Assembly: GCA_965228545.1 (NCBI GenBank)
Contig: OZ245822.1
Span: 620,001 to 684,000, forward strand
Direction: 5' to 3'
From: HXMU1420-13 sp965228545
Lineage (GTDB): Bacteria > Bacteroidota > Rhodothermia > Balneolales > Balneolaceae
DNA length: 64,000 bases
Shown here: one piece after another, positions 53,039 through 62,771 of the stretch
How the letters are laid out: each line of letters opens with the position of its first letter
How positions within the stretch are numbered: position 1 is the stretch's first letter
Translations under genes and position numbers: made by a program
Notes under the pieces: model-generated
Told to the model about the DNA's origin: nothing
Databases searched by the model: none
The model's input: only the letters and a program-made list of their open reading frames with translations

Positions 53039-55027
53039 CTAGTAATCCAGCAACCTTCTCATTTGAACCTCCAACTGCTCCAAATTCAAATATCCTTCTT
53101 CCAATTTTTTGTTGAAGGGGATGGGCGTATCAATCGGGGCAGCTCGAAGCACAGGGGCATCCAAATATTCAAAACAGTGTTCGTTGATGAGGGCTGAGAT
53201 TTCGCTCATAGGGCCCATGGTAATCGACGGTTCTTGTAGCAGCAACACCCGACCGGTTTTTTGTACCGATTGGTAAATGGCTTCTTTATCAAGTGGAGCT
53301 AAGCACCGAAGATCGAGGATTTCAAGACTCACGCCTTCTTTTTCGAATTGATCGGCGATTTCAAATGCCCATTGTACGCCATATCCATAAGTGATGATAG
53401 TAGCATCGGTACCTTCGCGTTGAATTTTCGCTTTCCCCAAAGGCTCGTACACGGCGTGATCGGGAGTAACAGCTCGTAAGCTTCGGTACAATTTTTTGTG
53501 CTCGAAAAAGAGCACAGGATTAGGATCGAATAGCGAAGCGTAGAGTAGATTCTGAGCATCTTCAACAGTTCCCGGAACCACGATTTTGAGACCTGCATGC
53601 GGCATAAACCAACCCTCTGGCGATTGGGAGTGAAACGGTCCGGCACCCACTCCGGCACCGTGGGGCATCCGTATGGTGATATTCAACGCCGGCGACCAGC
53701 GATATTTCGATTTGGCAATATTCTGAATGATCTGATTCATCCCACAGCTCACGAAATCAGAAAACTGCATTTCTACCACGGGTTTAAATCCTTCGAGTGC
53801 GAGTCCAACCGCCGCACCCAACACTCCCGATTCAATAATCGGCGTGTTTCGGATTCGATCTGCACCGAATCGGTCTAAAAATCCTTCTGTGATTTTAAAC
53901 ACGCCTCCATAACCGGCGATATCCTGACCCATAATGATAAATTGCTCATCTTCTGCGAAAGCCTGTCGGAGGGAGGATTGAATCACATCTACAAAGCGTT
54001 TTTCGGATGTGCTTCCCTGATGTTCGGTGACTTTTAGCAATTCGGGTTCTTCCAAGGAATAAACTGCATCGAGCTCGGTTTGAAGATCAAATTCCGGTTC
54101 TGCGGCGTTCAAAGCTCGTTCCAGATCCGGCGTAAACAGGGCATCTACTTCGTCCTGAATCTGATCAAATTCTTCACGAGTGTGCATATGATGCGTTTCC
54201 ATGTACTTCTCGAAACGCATTATCGGGTCCTTTTTTGACCACTCATCAAACATGTCGTCGGGGACGTAAGCCGTACCCGAGGCTTCTTCGTGTCCGCGCA
54301 TGCGAAAGGTTTTGGCTTCGATGAGCACCGGACCTTCTTGCAAAGCTCGTTTACGCGCATTTTTCATGGTGTCGATAACTTCCAACACATTATTCCCATC
54401 GATATGATAACCGTGGATTCCATAGCCTTTTGCTCGATCGGAAAGGTGTTCGCAGGCATATTGCTCGCTGGAAGGAGTGGAGAGTCCGTACCCGTTATTC
54501 TCGATGATAAACACCACCGGAAGTTTCCAGACTGCAGCCAAATTGATGGCTTCGTGGAAGTCGCCCTCGCTGGTGGCTCCATCCCCACAAAAAGAAAATG
54601 CAACGGCTTGTTCACCCTGAAGTTTTTTAGCCAGTGCAAGACCATCGGCAACCGGCATCATTGCTCCAAGATGTGAGATCATTCCCACGATGTTGTGATC
54701 TAATGTACCGAAGTGAAAAGAACGTTCACGTCCTTTTGAAAAGCCGTCTGCTTTGCCAAAAAGCTGGCAGAATAATTCATAAAACGGAACGCCTCGAGTG
54801 GTAAAAACTCCCAGGTTACGATGCATCGGAAGGATGTAATCATGTTTTTCGCTGGCGAGCGTAACACCAACGGCTACAGCTTCTTGTCCAATGCCCGAAA
54901 ACCATTTAGAAATGCGATTTTGACGTAACAATTTGAGCATGCGCTCTTCAATACGTCGTGGTAGTAAAAGTGCTTTGTAGATGTCGAGCGCTTTTGAGCG
55001 CTTCATTTTTTTCTTAGGTGTGATCAC
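53039..55027 (-). CDS. Fused E1 alpha-beta 2-oxoacid dehydrogenase (branched-chain or pyruvate type)
   Basis: A 662-residue thiamine-diphosphate enzyme combining both E1 subunits of a 2-oxoacid dehydrogenase complex. The alpha half (1-~320) has ISKWFSGIGQEAVAVG, LPMHRNLGVF and the ThDP motif FCGDGATSEGDFHEAINLAAVWKLPVVFIIENNGYGLSTP. The beta half (~340-662) has IMGQDIAGYGGVF, RIRNTPIIESGVLGAAVGLAL, MPHGAGVGAGPFHSQSPEGWF and LDLRCLAPLDKEAI. The overall type is closest to the fused branched-chain E1 of Bacteroidota. No E2 or E3 gene is adjacent. GTG 55027 is used as start; ATG 55006 (MKRSKALDIYK) is equally plausible. Confidence 0.9.
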   Translation of the reverse strand: MITPKKKMKRSKALDIYKALLLPRRIEERMLKLLRQNRISKWFSGIGQEAVAVGVTLASEKHDYILPMHRNLGVFTTRGVPFYELFCQLFGKADGFSKGRERSFHFGTLDHNIVGMISHLGAMMPVADGLALAKKLQGEQAVAFSFCGDGATSEGDFHEAINLAAVWKLPVVFIIENNGYGLSTPSSEQYACEHLSDRAKGYGIHGYHIDGNNVLEVIDTMKNARKRALQEGPVLIEAKTFRMRGHEEASGTAYVPDDMFDEWSKKDPIMRFEKYMETHHMHTREEFDQIQDEVDALFTPDLERALNAAEPEFDLQTELDAVYSLEEPELLKVTEHQGSTSEKRFVDVIQSSLRQAFAEDEQFIIMGQDIAGYGGVFKITEGFLDRFGADRIRNTPIIESGVLGAAVGLALEGFKPVVEMQFSDFVSCGMNQIIQNIAKSKYRWSPALNITIRMPHGAGVGAGPFHSQSPEGWFMPHAGLKIVVPGTVEDAQNLLYASLFDPNPVLFFEHKKLYRSLRAVTPDHAVYEPLGKAKIQREGTDATIITYGYGVQWAFEIADQFEKEGVSLEILDLRCLAPLDKEAIYQSVQKTGRVLLLQEPSITMGPMSEISALINEHCFEYLDAPVLRAAPIDTPIPFNKKLEEGYLNLEQLEVQMRRLLDY

Positions 55028-55827
55028 GTGTAAACTTCGACTCCATTTAGTTTAACCGCAGGTAGATAGCCAAATTTAAATCCATCGACAATCTCGAATT
55101 TTCAATTTTACAATTAACCGGATGAATTATGGATAGTGGATAAAGAATATTTTCGAACTAGGCGAAGTGAGCACTTGTCGGGGTGTTTTTTCGACACACT
55201 CAGGCAACGTTTGTACGTTCTTTAAGGGAGCAATGTAGGTGGGTGAGCTTGTCGAACGCACCGGTTTAACAGAGATTGCCACAGTTTCTTTTCACTTTGT
55301 TTCTGGGATTCCTTGCTAATAAAAAGTCATCCCAGCGCTGGCCTTGATCCGGAAAGTTAAAAAAGATGTGGAATATTAAGCCTAACAAAATTATCACCTG
55401 CGTGGAAATATTTTTTAATGAATCATTTTGCATGTTATAGTTTTTGTGGCATATGGAACAACAGTTAACATATAAAGAATCATATCAACAGCTCAATAAC
55501 CGGATTTGTGATTTAGCATTCTGCGGCTAAAGGATCAAAATCTTTTCGATTTCGAAGTTGTATCAACTGATATACTGTTCTTAAAAGTGGTAGTGAATCG
55601 CGCTCTTATCTAACTATAATAGATGATATACTAAATGGTAGCTAATTATTTAGAGTGTTATTATTCGTACATATTTAATCTTGAGTTACCTCGCAGTAAA
55701 TGAGTGTCAATTTTTCTGTATGATTTCGTTTTTTTGGGCACCTTAATTTTCTGCAAGCTTAAGTATTGCCATTTAGAACTGTTAATTTATGCAGAATAAA
55801 AGGACAGTTTAAGGCAAAATTATTTAC
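55028..55827. other. Intergenic region (800 bases)
   Basis: No convincing gene. A REP-like element of 25 bases lies at 55238-55262 (GGTGGGTGAGCTTGTCGAAC then GCACC); the rest is AT-rich and was not recognised. It probably contains the promoter of the endonuclease gene. Confidence 0.5.
55238..55262. repeat. REP-like element, copy near 55.2 kb
   Basis: 21 of 25 bases agree with 48328-48352; its core is the reverse complement of TCGACAAGCTC at 44825-44835. Confidence 0.6.
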
Positions 55828-58545
55828 ATGCGAGCAGTTTCCGCATTACTAAGCTTAATGCTACTTACTACGGTTAGCATGGCTCAGAATTCATCTATAT
55901 TTCCCGGCAAAACCGATTCGCTTCTAATCGTTGATTTGCGCAGTAATTATTATCCAACAACTCCAAAAGATTACAATGAAGCTCGAGACTCAATGTATAC
56001 CAGTATCGATGTGGATGCTACAGATTCGTTAACTTGTGTGTATTCCGGATTGAGAGCAAAAGCTGATGGAAGTAGAACTCCATCAAATGGTTCATTAACT
56101 TTTAATACTGAGCACACTTGGCCACAAAGTTTTTACGATAATGAAGAACCAATGCGGGGGGATATTCATCATTTATATCCAACTTGGAGTAGTCCCAATC
56201 AATCACGTAGCAATCATCCCTTTGCAGAAGTACAGGATAATTTGACCACCTCTTGGTGGTATTGGGCCAATGGAGGTAGTATTAATACTATCCCCAGTTC
56301 GAATATTAATTCATACAGTGAATATTATAACGATACCTTTGAACCTCGCGAAGACCATAAAGGAAACGTTGCCAGAGCTATTTTCTATTTTTGGACGATG
56401 TATCAGAATAACACGCATGTGGTTAACGATTCGCAAGACAATCATGCTTTTTTCGATGGAATGAAATCTACTTTATACCAATGGCACCAACAAGATCCTG
56501 TAGATGCCGAAGAAGTAGCCAGGAGTTTAGAAATTGAAGAGGTTCAAGGGAATAGAAATCCATTTATCCACGATACTACTTTGGTTCGCAGAGCTTATTT
56601 CCCTTCCACGGGTTCATCATCAAGCACAATGCCAGACATTTATATTTCGGAAGTGTACGAAGCTAATGGTGGAACCGTAAAATATGTAGAGCTATTTAAC
56701 ACTACAGAATCATCCATAGACTTAGAAACAGGTAATTATCGATTATTGCGATACAGCAACGCAAATACTTCACCATCGAGCATATCTTTGAGTGGAAGTA
56801 TTGGTGCGAAGAGTTTTTTTGTGATTGGTAATGACAACGCCACATCAGGTGTGCAAACAGTATTTGGCGAGGGTATGGTTGATCAAAATAATAGCCAAAT
56901 TAGCCATACTGGAAACGACAAATATGCATTGGTTCGATCGGTAAGCGATACGCTGGATGCATTCGGTAAAGACAATATCGGTAATTCTTCTAATTTTGCT
57001 TCCAATCAGGTTGCTTATCGAATTCAATCGGCGATGCCAAACAATGGTAATTTCGGACAAACTTCAATCAGTGCAAATGGTTCAAACTCTGCCTCAGGGT
57101 TCTGGAAAGTTTATGACGTAAGCTCCTCAAATGGCAATGCCACTTTAGTCGGCTCTCCGGGTTATAATTCAGGAATAGAATCGCCAACGCCTGTTGAGGC
57201 ACAAATTACCGGAAATGCCGGATGGAAATTATTAGCGATTCCTGCACATAATGCAACCCTAGCGCAAATTTCGGATGATAATCTCATTCAAGGAATAGGA
57301 GACTCCAACGCTGCAAATGTATATTTGTATAACAGTTCCGGGGGCTTTTCGGCGCCTGCATCGCTATCCAGTGAGATTGCCAATGGCGAAGGTCTTTTAG
57401 TCTATTTCTTTGATAATGACTTGTCTGGAAGTTCATCGTTGCCGTCAGTTTTGGATACGAATCTCGATGAACCTACAAGCGATGTGTCTGTAACACTCAA
57501 CACCTCAACTAAAGTCGGGAACTCATACTTCACTTTGATTGGGAATCCATTTCAGTCGAATCTAAATTTAAATAACCTGAGTTTTAATGGTAGTGCTCAG
57601 GCAAATGTACATGTTTTAAAGAACGGACTCTACGAAGCTGTACCCCGAAGTTCAGCTATTGTTCGAGCATGGCAAGCTTTTTTTGTTGAAACCCCGGAAG
57701 TACAAGCAGCAACTCAGGTAACAATTCCGACATCGGCAAAAACAGAAAATCAGGTTTCGGTTCACGCTTTTTCCAAAAGAATAGCCGACGAGCCGGAAAT
57801 ACGATTTTCTTTGAAATCTTCCTCAACCTTTGATACCGGTTGTGTAATACGTTTTAACGATAATGCCTTGTTTAAATGGGACCCTTATGATGCTCAAAAA
57901 CTGTCGCCCACCCGCCCAGACTTTTCAATTTTATACTGCGCGTATGAAGGTAGTGAGCAGTCTGTATTGGCGCTTCCAAAAACGATTACCGAATCCACCA
58001 CCATTCCTATTTCGATTCACGCAGTAAATACCCAACCGGAGCATATCCTGCAATGGTCGGTTTCCAGAGCCTTATTGCAACAGTACACTATTACTTTGAT
58101 AGATAGGGATACTCAGAGCAGTATGGACTTATCAGAACAAGGCGAGCTAGATTTTAAATATGAATCAAACAAAACGAAGAAACATTTTGCCGATATAGAG
58201 ATTGCTGTAAAATCGAAAAACGATTCACCACGATTTGTACTTCAACTCAAAAAGAAAAGTGAACAACAGGATATTCCAATCAGCTTTGAAGTGAGGCAAA
58301 ATTACCCAAATCCCTTTAACCCGATAACTACTCTTGAATATACCTTACCCGAAAATGGCGAAGTGAACATTCAAATTTACGATGTATTGGGGATTCAGGT
58401 AGAGTCTTTACTTAGCAAAGCATTGCAAAACTCAGGGACTCATTCCGTTTCTTGGAACGCTAGCTCGCATTCATCCGGAGTATATTTTGCTCGTATCTCA
58501 TTTAACGGCTTAGATCAATTCGTAAGAATGCTTCTTATAAAATGA
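55828..58545 (+). CDS. Secreted endonuclease I family protein with lamin-tail and T9SS domains
   Basis: A 905-residue exported nuclease. A signal peptide (MRAVSALLSLMLLTTVSMAQ) is followed by an endonuclease I (EndA/NucM) domain in residues ~25-260: FNTEHTWPQSFY, MRGDIHHLYPTWSSPNQSRSNHPFAEV and PREDHKGNVARAIFYFWTMY hold the histidine and acidic/asparagine metal-binding residues of the beta-beta-alpha-metal type. A lamin-tail domain follows (IYISEVYEANGGTVKYVELFNTT, ~275-385), then a long region with weak repeats. A T9SS sorting domain (RQNYPNPFNPITTLEYTL ... FVRMLLIK) ends the protein. It should degrade extracellular DNA, perhaps for phosphate or nucleotides. Confidence 0.9.
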   Translation: MRAVSALLSLMLLTTVSMAQNSSIFPGKTDSLLIVDLRSNYYPTTPKDYNEARDSMYTSIDVDATDSLTCVYSGLRAKADGSRTPSNGSLTFNTEHTWPQSFYDNEEPMRGDIHHLYPTWSSPNQSRSNHPFAEVQDNLTTSWWYWANGGSINTIPSSNINSYSEYYNDTFEPREDHKGNVARAIFYFWTMYQNNTHVVNDSQDNHAFFDGMKSTLYQWHQQDPVDAEEVARSLEIEEVQGNRNPFIHDTTLVRRAYFPSTGSSSSTMPDIYISEVYEANGGTVKYVELFNTTESSIDLETGNYRLLRYSNANTSPSSISLSGSIGAKSFFVIGNDNATSGVQTVFGEGMVDQNNSQISHTGNDKYALVRSVSDTLDAFGKDNIGNSSNFASNQVAYRIQSAMPNNGNFGQTSISANGSNSASGFWKVYDVSSSNGNATLVGSPGYNSGIESPTPVEAQITGNAGWKLLAIPAHNATLAQISDDNLIQGIGDSNAANVYLYNSSGGFSAPASLSSEIANGEGLLVYFFDNDLSGSSSLPSVLDTNLDEPTSDVSVTLNTSTKVGNSYFTLIGNPFQSNLNLNNLSFNGSAQANVHVLKNGLYEAVPRSSAIVRAWQAFFVETPEVQAATQVTIPTSAKTENQVSVHAFSKRIADEPEIRFSLKSSSTFDTGCVIRFNDNALFKWDPYDAQKLSPTRPDFSILYCAYEGSEQSVLALPKTITESTTIPISIHAVNTQPEHILQWSVSRALLQQYTITLIDRDTQSSMDLSEQGELDFKYESNKTKKHFADIEIAVKSKNDSPRFVLQLKKKSEQQDIPISFEVRQNYPNPFNPITTLEYTLPENGEVNIQIYDVLGIQVESLLSKALQNSGTHSVSWNASSHSSGVYFARISFNGLDQFVRMLLIK

Positions 58546-58634
58546 TGATTTTTGAGGGAATCTAACTTTCATTTGACCATAAAAACAGTCAAATTTGAAC
58601 GTTCATAATTAACAATTCTCACCTCATCTATATT

Positions 58635-60500
58635 ATGAGTATAAAAGACCAGATTCGTGAGGACGTTACCATACGATTTGCAGGTGACTCCGGCGATGGT
58701 ATGCAGCTAACAGGTTCTCTGTTCACTAACACAACCGCACTTTTAGGAAATGATTTACGAACACTACCGGAATTTCCTGCAGAAATTAGAGCCCCACAAG
58801 GCACTGTGCCCGGCGTTTCTTCATTTCAATTGCAATTTGGTAGTAGAGAAATTTTAACACCCGGTGATGAATGCGATGCGCTTGTAGTAATGAACTCTGC
58901 CGCTTTGAAAGCGAATCTCTCGCTGTTGAAAAAAGGGGGGATTATTATTGCGAATACAGCGGGTTTTGATAAAAAAAATCTAAGTTTAGCAAAATATCCC
59001 GAAGGTGTTAATCCTTTGGAAGACGGATCTCTAAACGATTACGAGCTAATTCAAATCGATGTCACCAAAATGGTGAAAGAAGCTCTTTCAGAAACTGATT
59101 TGGGCTATAAAGACATCGAGCGCACGAAAAATATGTTTGTACTGGGGCTATTATATTGGATGTACAATCGGCCGCTAGATTCAACTATCGACTTCCTTCA
59201 ACAGAAATTTGGGAAAAAGAAACCGGAGATTGCAGCGGCAAACATCAATGTGCTTAAGGCGGGTTTTTTCTACGGCGAAACGGTCGAACTATTCAATTCA
59301 AGAGTTACCGTAAAACAAGCTGAACTCGAACCCGGCGAGTATCGAAATATTACCGGCAATGAGGCCTTGGTACTTGGACTAGTCGCAGCCGCCAGAAAAT
59401 CCAATATGCCCTTGTTTTTTGGTAGTTATCCAATTACACCGGCGTCGGATGTATTACACGGCTTAGCTGCTCATAAAAAATTCGGAATTACTACTTTTCA
59501 AGCCGAGGATGAAATTGCAGCAGTTTCATCTGCGATTGGTGCTTCTTTTGGTGGAAGTATCGGTGTTACTAGTTCATCCGGTCCCGGAATAGCACTCAAA
59601 GGGGAAGCGATTGGATTAGCTGTGATGCTGGAGTTACCACTCATCGTTCTTAATGTGCAACGTGCTGGTCCCTCTACGGGCATGCCTACCAAAACCGAGC
59701 AAGCGGATCTAATGCAGGCGGTGTACGGGCGAAACGGGGAAAGTCCGTTGGTAGTACTCGCTCCAAAATCACCAGCAGATTGTTTCGAAATGGCATTTGA
59801 GGCTGTTAGGTTATCGCTAGAACATATGATTCCGGTTATGTTTTTGTCGGATGGCTACATCGCCAATGGTTCTGAGCCTTGGAGTTTTCCAAGTTCTAAC
59901 GATTTAGTTGATATCAATGTTAGTTTCGAAGGCCCAAGAACAAATGAAGACGCGGCCCCATTTATGCCATATTCAAGAGATGAGCGATTGGTTCGTAAAT
60001 GGGCAATTCCCGGGACAGAAGGAATAGAGCACCGCGTTGGTGGACTTGAAAAAGAAGATGGTACCGGAAACGTTTCTTACGATCCGGATAACCATCAGAA
60101 AATGACGAATATTCGCCGCCAAAAGCGTGATAATGTGGCTTTCAATATTCCGGAACAAACCATCGATCAAGGCGCAACCTCAGGCGATACGTTAGTTTTA
60201 GGATGGGGAGGAACTTATGGCTCTATCCGTACGGTGGTACATCAACTCAGAAAAGAAGGGCATGATGTTTCACACGCTCATCTACGATACATCAATCCTT
60301 TTCCAAAGAATTTTGAAGCTTTATTGAAATCCTTCGACAAAGTAATTGTTCCGGAAATCAACGACGGACAACTCATGCGACTTATTCGCTCAGAGTTTAA
60401 CATTCCGGCAATTCCAATCAACAAAGTAAAGGGGCGGCCGTTTGGTGTGGCCGAATTGAAAGAAGCGATAGAATCGAAACTTACAGCTGAAATAATCTAG
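58635..60500 (+). CDS. korA: 2-oxoacid:ferredoxin oxidoreductase, fused gamma-alpha subunit
   Basis: A 621-residue subunit of a 2-oxoacid:acceptor oxidoreductase, probably of the 2-oxoglutarate type. The N-terminal ~190 residues are the gamma domain (TIRFAGDSGDGMQLTGSLF ... RTLPEFPAEIRAPQGT), followed by the alpha pyrimidine-binding domain (GNEALVLGLVAAARKSNMPLFFGSYPITPASDVLHGL), ITTFQAEDEIAAVSSAIGASFGG and TSSSGPGIALKGEAIGLAVMLELPLIVLNVQRAGPSTGMPT. These enzymes make 2-oxoacids from acyl-CoA, CO2 and reduced ferredoxin or run in reverse. The beta subunit gene follows after nine bases. The symbol follows family usage; the substrate is not proven. Confidence 0.9.
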   Translation: MSIKDQIREDVTIRFAGDSGDGMQLTGSLFTNTTALLGNDLRTLPEFPAEIRAPQGTVPGVSSFQLQFGSREILTPGDECDALVVMNSAALKANLSLLKKGGIIIANTAGFDKKNLSLAKYPEGVNPLEDGSLNDYELIQIDVTKMVKEALSETDLGYKDIERTKNMFVLGLLYWMYNRPLDSTIDFLQQKFGKKKPEIAAANINVLKAGFFYGETVELFNSRVTVKQAELEPGEYRNITGNEALVLGLVAAARKSNMPLFFGSYPITPASDVLHGLAAHKKFGITTFQAEDEIAAVSSAIGASFGGSIGVTSSSGPGIALKGEAIGLAVMLELPLIVLNVQRAGPSTGMPTKTEQADLMQAVYGRNGESPLVVLAPKSPADCFEMAFEAVRLSLEHMIPVMFLSDGYIANGSEPWSFPSSNDLVDINVSFEGPRTNEDAAPFMPYSRDERLVRKWAIPGTEGIEHRVGGLEKEDGTGNVSYDPDNHQKMTNIRRQKRDNVAFNIPEQTIDQGATSGDTLVLGWGGTYGSIRTVVHQLRKEGHDVSHAHLRYINPFPKNFEALLKSFDKVIVPEINDGQLMRLIRSEFNIPAIPINKVKGRPFGVAELKEAIESKLTAEII

Positions 60501-60509
60501 AGGATAATC

Positions 60510-61592
60510 ATGGTAGACACTTTAATCGACAATTTTGTAAAAGAGCACGAAGCCGATTTAAATTCACTCCCAAAATATAGCGGCAAAGATTTTTCCTCCG
60601 ATCAGGATGTGCGTTGGTGCCCCGGATGTGGTGATTATACCATCCTAAAGCAAGTACAAAATGCAATGCCGGAATTAGGCCTAGCCAAAAAAGACATCGT
60701 ATTTATTTCCGGTATTGGCTGCTCATCTCGTTTTCCTTATTACATGGATACTTTTGGAATGCATTCCATTCATGGTCGCGCTCCGGCCATTGCAACAGGG
60801 TTAAAGGTATCACGACCTGATTTATCGGTTTGGATTATCACCGGCGATGGAGATTCTTTATCTATTGGTGCCAATCATTTTGTACAACTGCTTCGTCGAA
60901 ATGTGAATGTGAATCTTTTGCTATTCAACAATCAGATTTATGGGTTAACCAAGGGCCAGTATTCTCCGGCGTCTCCAACAGGCTCAGTAACCAAATCTAC
61001 ACCTTATGGTAGTATCGATCATCCGTTTAACCCGCTTGCACTTAGTTTGGGAGCTGATGGAACATTCGTTGCTCGCGCTATGGATAGGGATCCAAAGCAC
61101 TTAAAAGAAATGATTTTGCGCTCGCATCAGCATAAAGGCACTTCGATGCTCGAAATCTACCAGAATTGCATTGTGTTTAACGATGCTGCCTTCGAGCTTT
61201 TTACGGATAAAAAATCACGTCCTCAAGAAGCCATCTACCTGGAACATGGACAGCCACTCGTTTTTGGAAAAGACAAAAACAAGGGAGTTCGCCTCGAAGG
61301 ATTTACACCTGAAATCGTGGAGTTGGGTGATAATTTCAGTAAGGACGATCTGTGGATTCACGATGAAAACGATAAAGTAAAAGCCTACATTTTATCCCGC
61401 TTTTTTGATCAACCACAAACCGATGGGGAAGGAGCTCTAAAATTCCCACGCCCGTTTGGTGTACTTTATGCAGATGATCGCCCAACCTATGACGAAGGCG
61501 TAAATGCCCAAGTACAATACGCCAAAGTCCATCATGGCGATGCAGATTTGGATGCACTATTAAGAGGGAAGGAAACCTGGGTAGTGAAGTAG
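60510..61592 (+). CDS. korB: 2-oxoacid:ferredoxin oxidoreductase, beta subunit
   Basis: A 360-residue thiamine-diphosphate-binding subunit that pairs with the preceding gene. The cluster/ThDP region begins RWCPGCGDYTILKQVQ, then FISGIGCSSRFPYYM and TFGMHSIHGRAPAIATGLK, and the ThDP motif is VWIITGDGDSLSIGANHFVQLLRRNVNVNLLLFNNQIYGLTKGQYSP. The final ~100 residues (FGKDKNKGVRLEGF...) are typical of this class of beta subunit. A GATAATC-type leader of nine bases separates it from korA, so the two are one operon. Confidence 0.92.
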   Translation: MVDTLIDNFVKEHEADLNSLPKYSGKDFSSDQDVRWCPGCGDYTILKQVQNAMPELGLAKKDIVFISGIGCSSRFPYYMDTFGMHSIHGRAPAIATGLKVSRPDLSVWIITGDGDSLSIGANHFVQLLRRNVNVNLLLFNNQIYGLTKGQYSPASPTGSVTKSTPYGSIDHPFNPLALSLGADGTFVARAMDRDPKHLKEMILRSHQHKGTSMLEIYQNCIVFNDAAFELFTDKKSRPQEAIYLEHGQPLVFGKDKNKGVRLEGFTPEIVELGDNFSKDDLWIHDENDKVKAYILSRFFDQPQTDGEGALKFPRPFGVLYADDRPTYDEGVNAQVQYAKVHHGDADLDALLRGKETWVVK

Positions 61593-61651
61593 GAATGAGG
61601 TTTGAGGCTAGAGTTGATCACTCAAAACTCAGCACTCAGCACTCAAAACTA
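61593..61651. repeat. Degenerate ACTCAAAACTCAGC words at the end of korB
   Basis: ACTCAAAACTCAGCACTCAGCACTCAAAACT (split here for length) is a quasi-tandem of 7-11-base words between the convergent korB and bioB stops. It is one of several such tails in the window. Confidence 0.5.
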
Positions 61652-62647
61652 TCAAACAACTTCCGGTAAATGCTCAGGCTTCGCATCTTTATAAGCAGGA
61701 CGAGGTTTTAGGCCAAACAGCTCAAACATGTGCATATCTTCGTCCAGCTCGTTGTTGTCGGTAGTTAGTAACTTCTCGCCGGTAAAGATGGAATTTGCAC
61801 CCGCCATAAAGCACAGGGCTTGCTCTTCGAAGGTCATGCGTACGCGACCGGCAGATAGTCTTACCATCGACTCCGGCATTAAAATTCTTGCAGTAGCAAT
61901 CATACGCGCCATATCCCAGCTTGGAACTTTTGGTTGATTTTCCATAGGAGTGCCTTCAACTGCGATTAAAGCATTTACTGGAACCGACTCTGGGTGAGTT
62001 TCAAGATTCGATAGCGTATAGAGTAAACCAATTCGATCTTCATGCGTTTCGCCCATTCCGATAATACCGCCTGAGCACACCGAAATATTATTATCCTGTA
62101 CTTTTTTGATGGTATCTAATCGATCATCATAGGTACGGGTTGTGATAATTTTTTTGTAGAAATCTTCGCTGGAGTCTAGGTTATGATTATACGCATACAA
62201 GCCAGCTTCTTTCAATTTAGCGGCTTGTTCGTCGGTTAGCATGCCAAGTGTGGCACAAACTTCAAGTCCCATATCTGCAACATCACTCACTACGTCTAAT
62301 ACCTGATCGAAATCTTTATTTTGTCGTGCGCTTCTCCATGCAGCCCCCATACAAAATCGAGTTGATCCGGCTGCTTTTGCACGTTCAGCAGAGGCTAGGA
62401 TCATTTCTTTAGGCATTAATTTCTGGCTATCAACGCCGGTATTATATCGTGCTGATTGCGGGCAGTAGGAGCAATCCTCTGAACATCCGCCGGTTTTAAT
62501 CGATAATAAGGTACATACTTGTACTTCGCCTGTCTCATGATACTCGCGATGCACCGTTGCAGCACGGTAGATTAACTCCATTAAAGGAGTGTGATAAATT
62601 TCGCTGATCTCTTCTTTGGTCCAATTATGACGAATATCTGTTGACAT
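61652..62647 (-). CDS. bioB: Biotin synthase
   Basis: A 331-residue radical-SAM enzyme that inserts sulfur into dethiobiotin. The 4Fe-4S motif is KTGGCSEDCSYCPQS. Cysteines and arginine of the 2Fe-2S site are seen in RFCMGAAWRSAR, EVCATLGML and RLSAGRVRMTFEEQ. YNHNLDSSEDFYKKIITTRTYDDRL and CSGGIIGMGETHEDR are diagnostic for BioB. Full length. No other biotin gene lies nearby. Confidence 0.96.
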   Translation of the reverse strand: MSTDIRHNWTKEEISEIYHTPLMELIYRAATVHREYHETGEVQVCTLLSIKTGGCSEDCSYCPQSARYNTGVDSQKLMPKEMILASAERAKAAGSTRFCMGAAWRSARQNKDFDQVLDVVSDVADMGLEVCATLGMLTDEQAAKLKEAGLYAYNHNLDSSEDFYKKIITTRTYDDRLDTIKKVQDNNISVCSGGIIGMGETHEDRIGLLYTLSNLETHPESVPVNALIAVEGTPMENQPKVPSWDMARMIATARILMPESMVRLSAGRVRMTFEEQALCFMAGANSIFTGEKLLTTDNNELDEDMHMFELFGLKPRPAYKDAKPEHLPEVV

Positions 62648-62771
62648 AAAATCTTGTATTGATGCTTAAATTTTTGTGAAAGTAAGATGAATACAGGCAA
62701 ATGCCAATATCATTCTATTGATTCAGTTACTTGCTTTCGATAATATCCACTGTCAATATTAATTAACGGGT

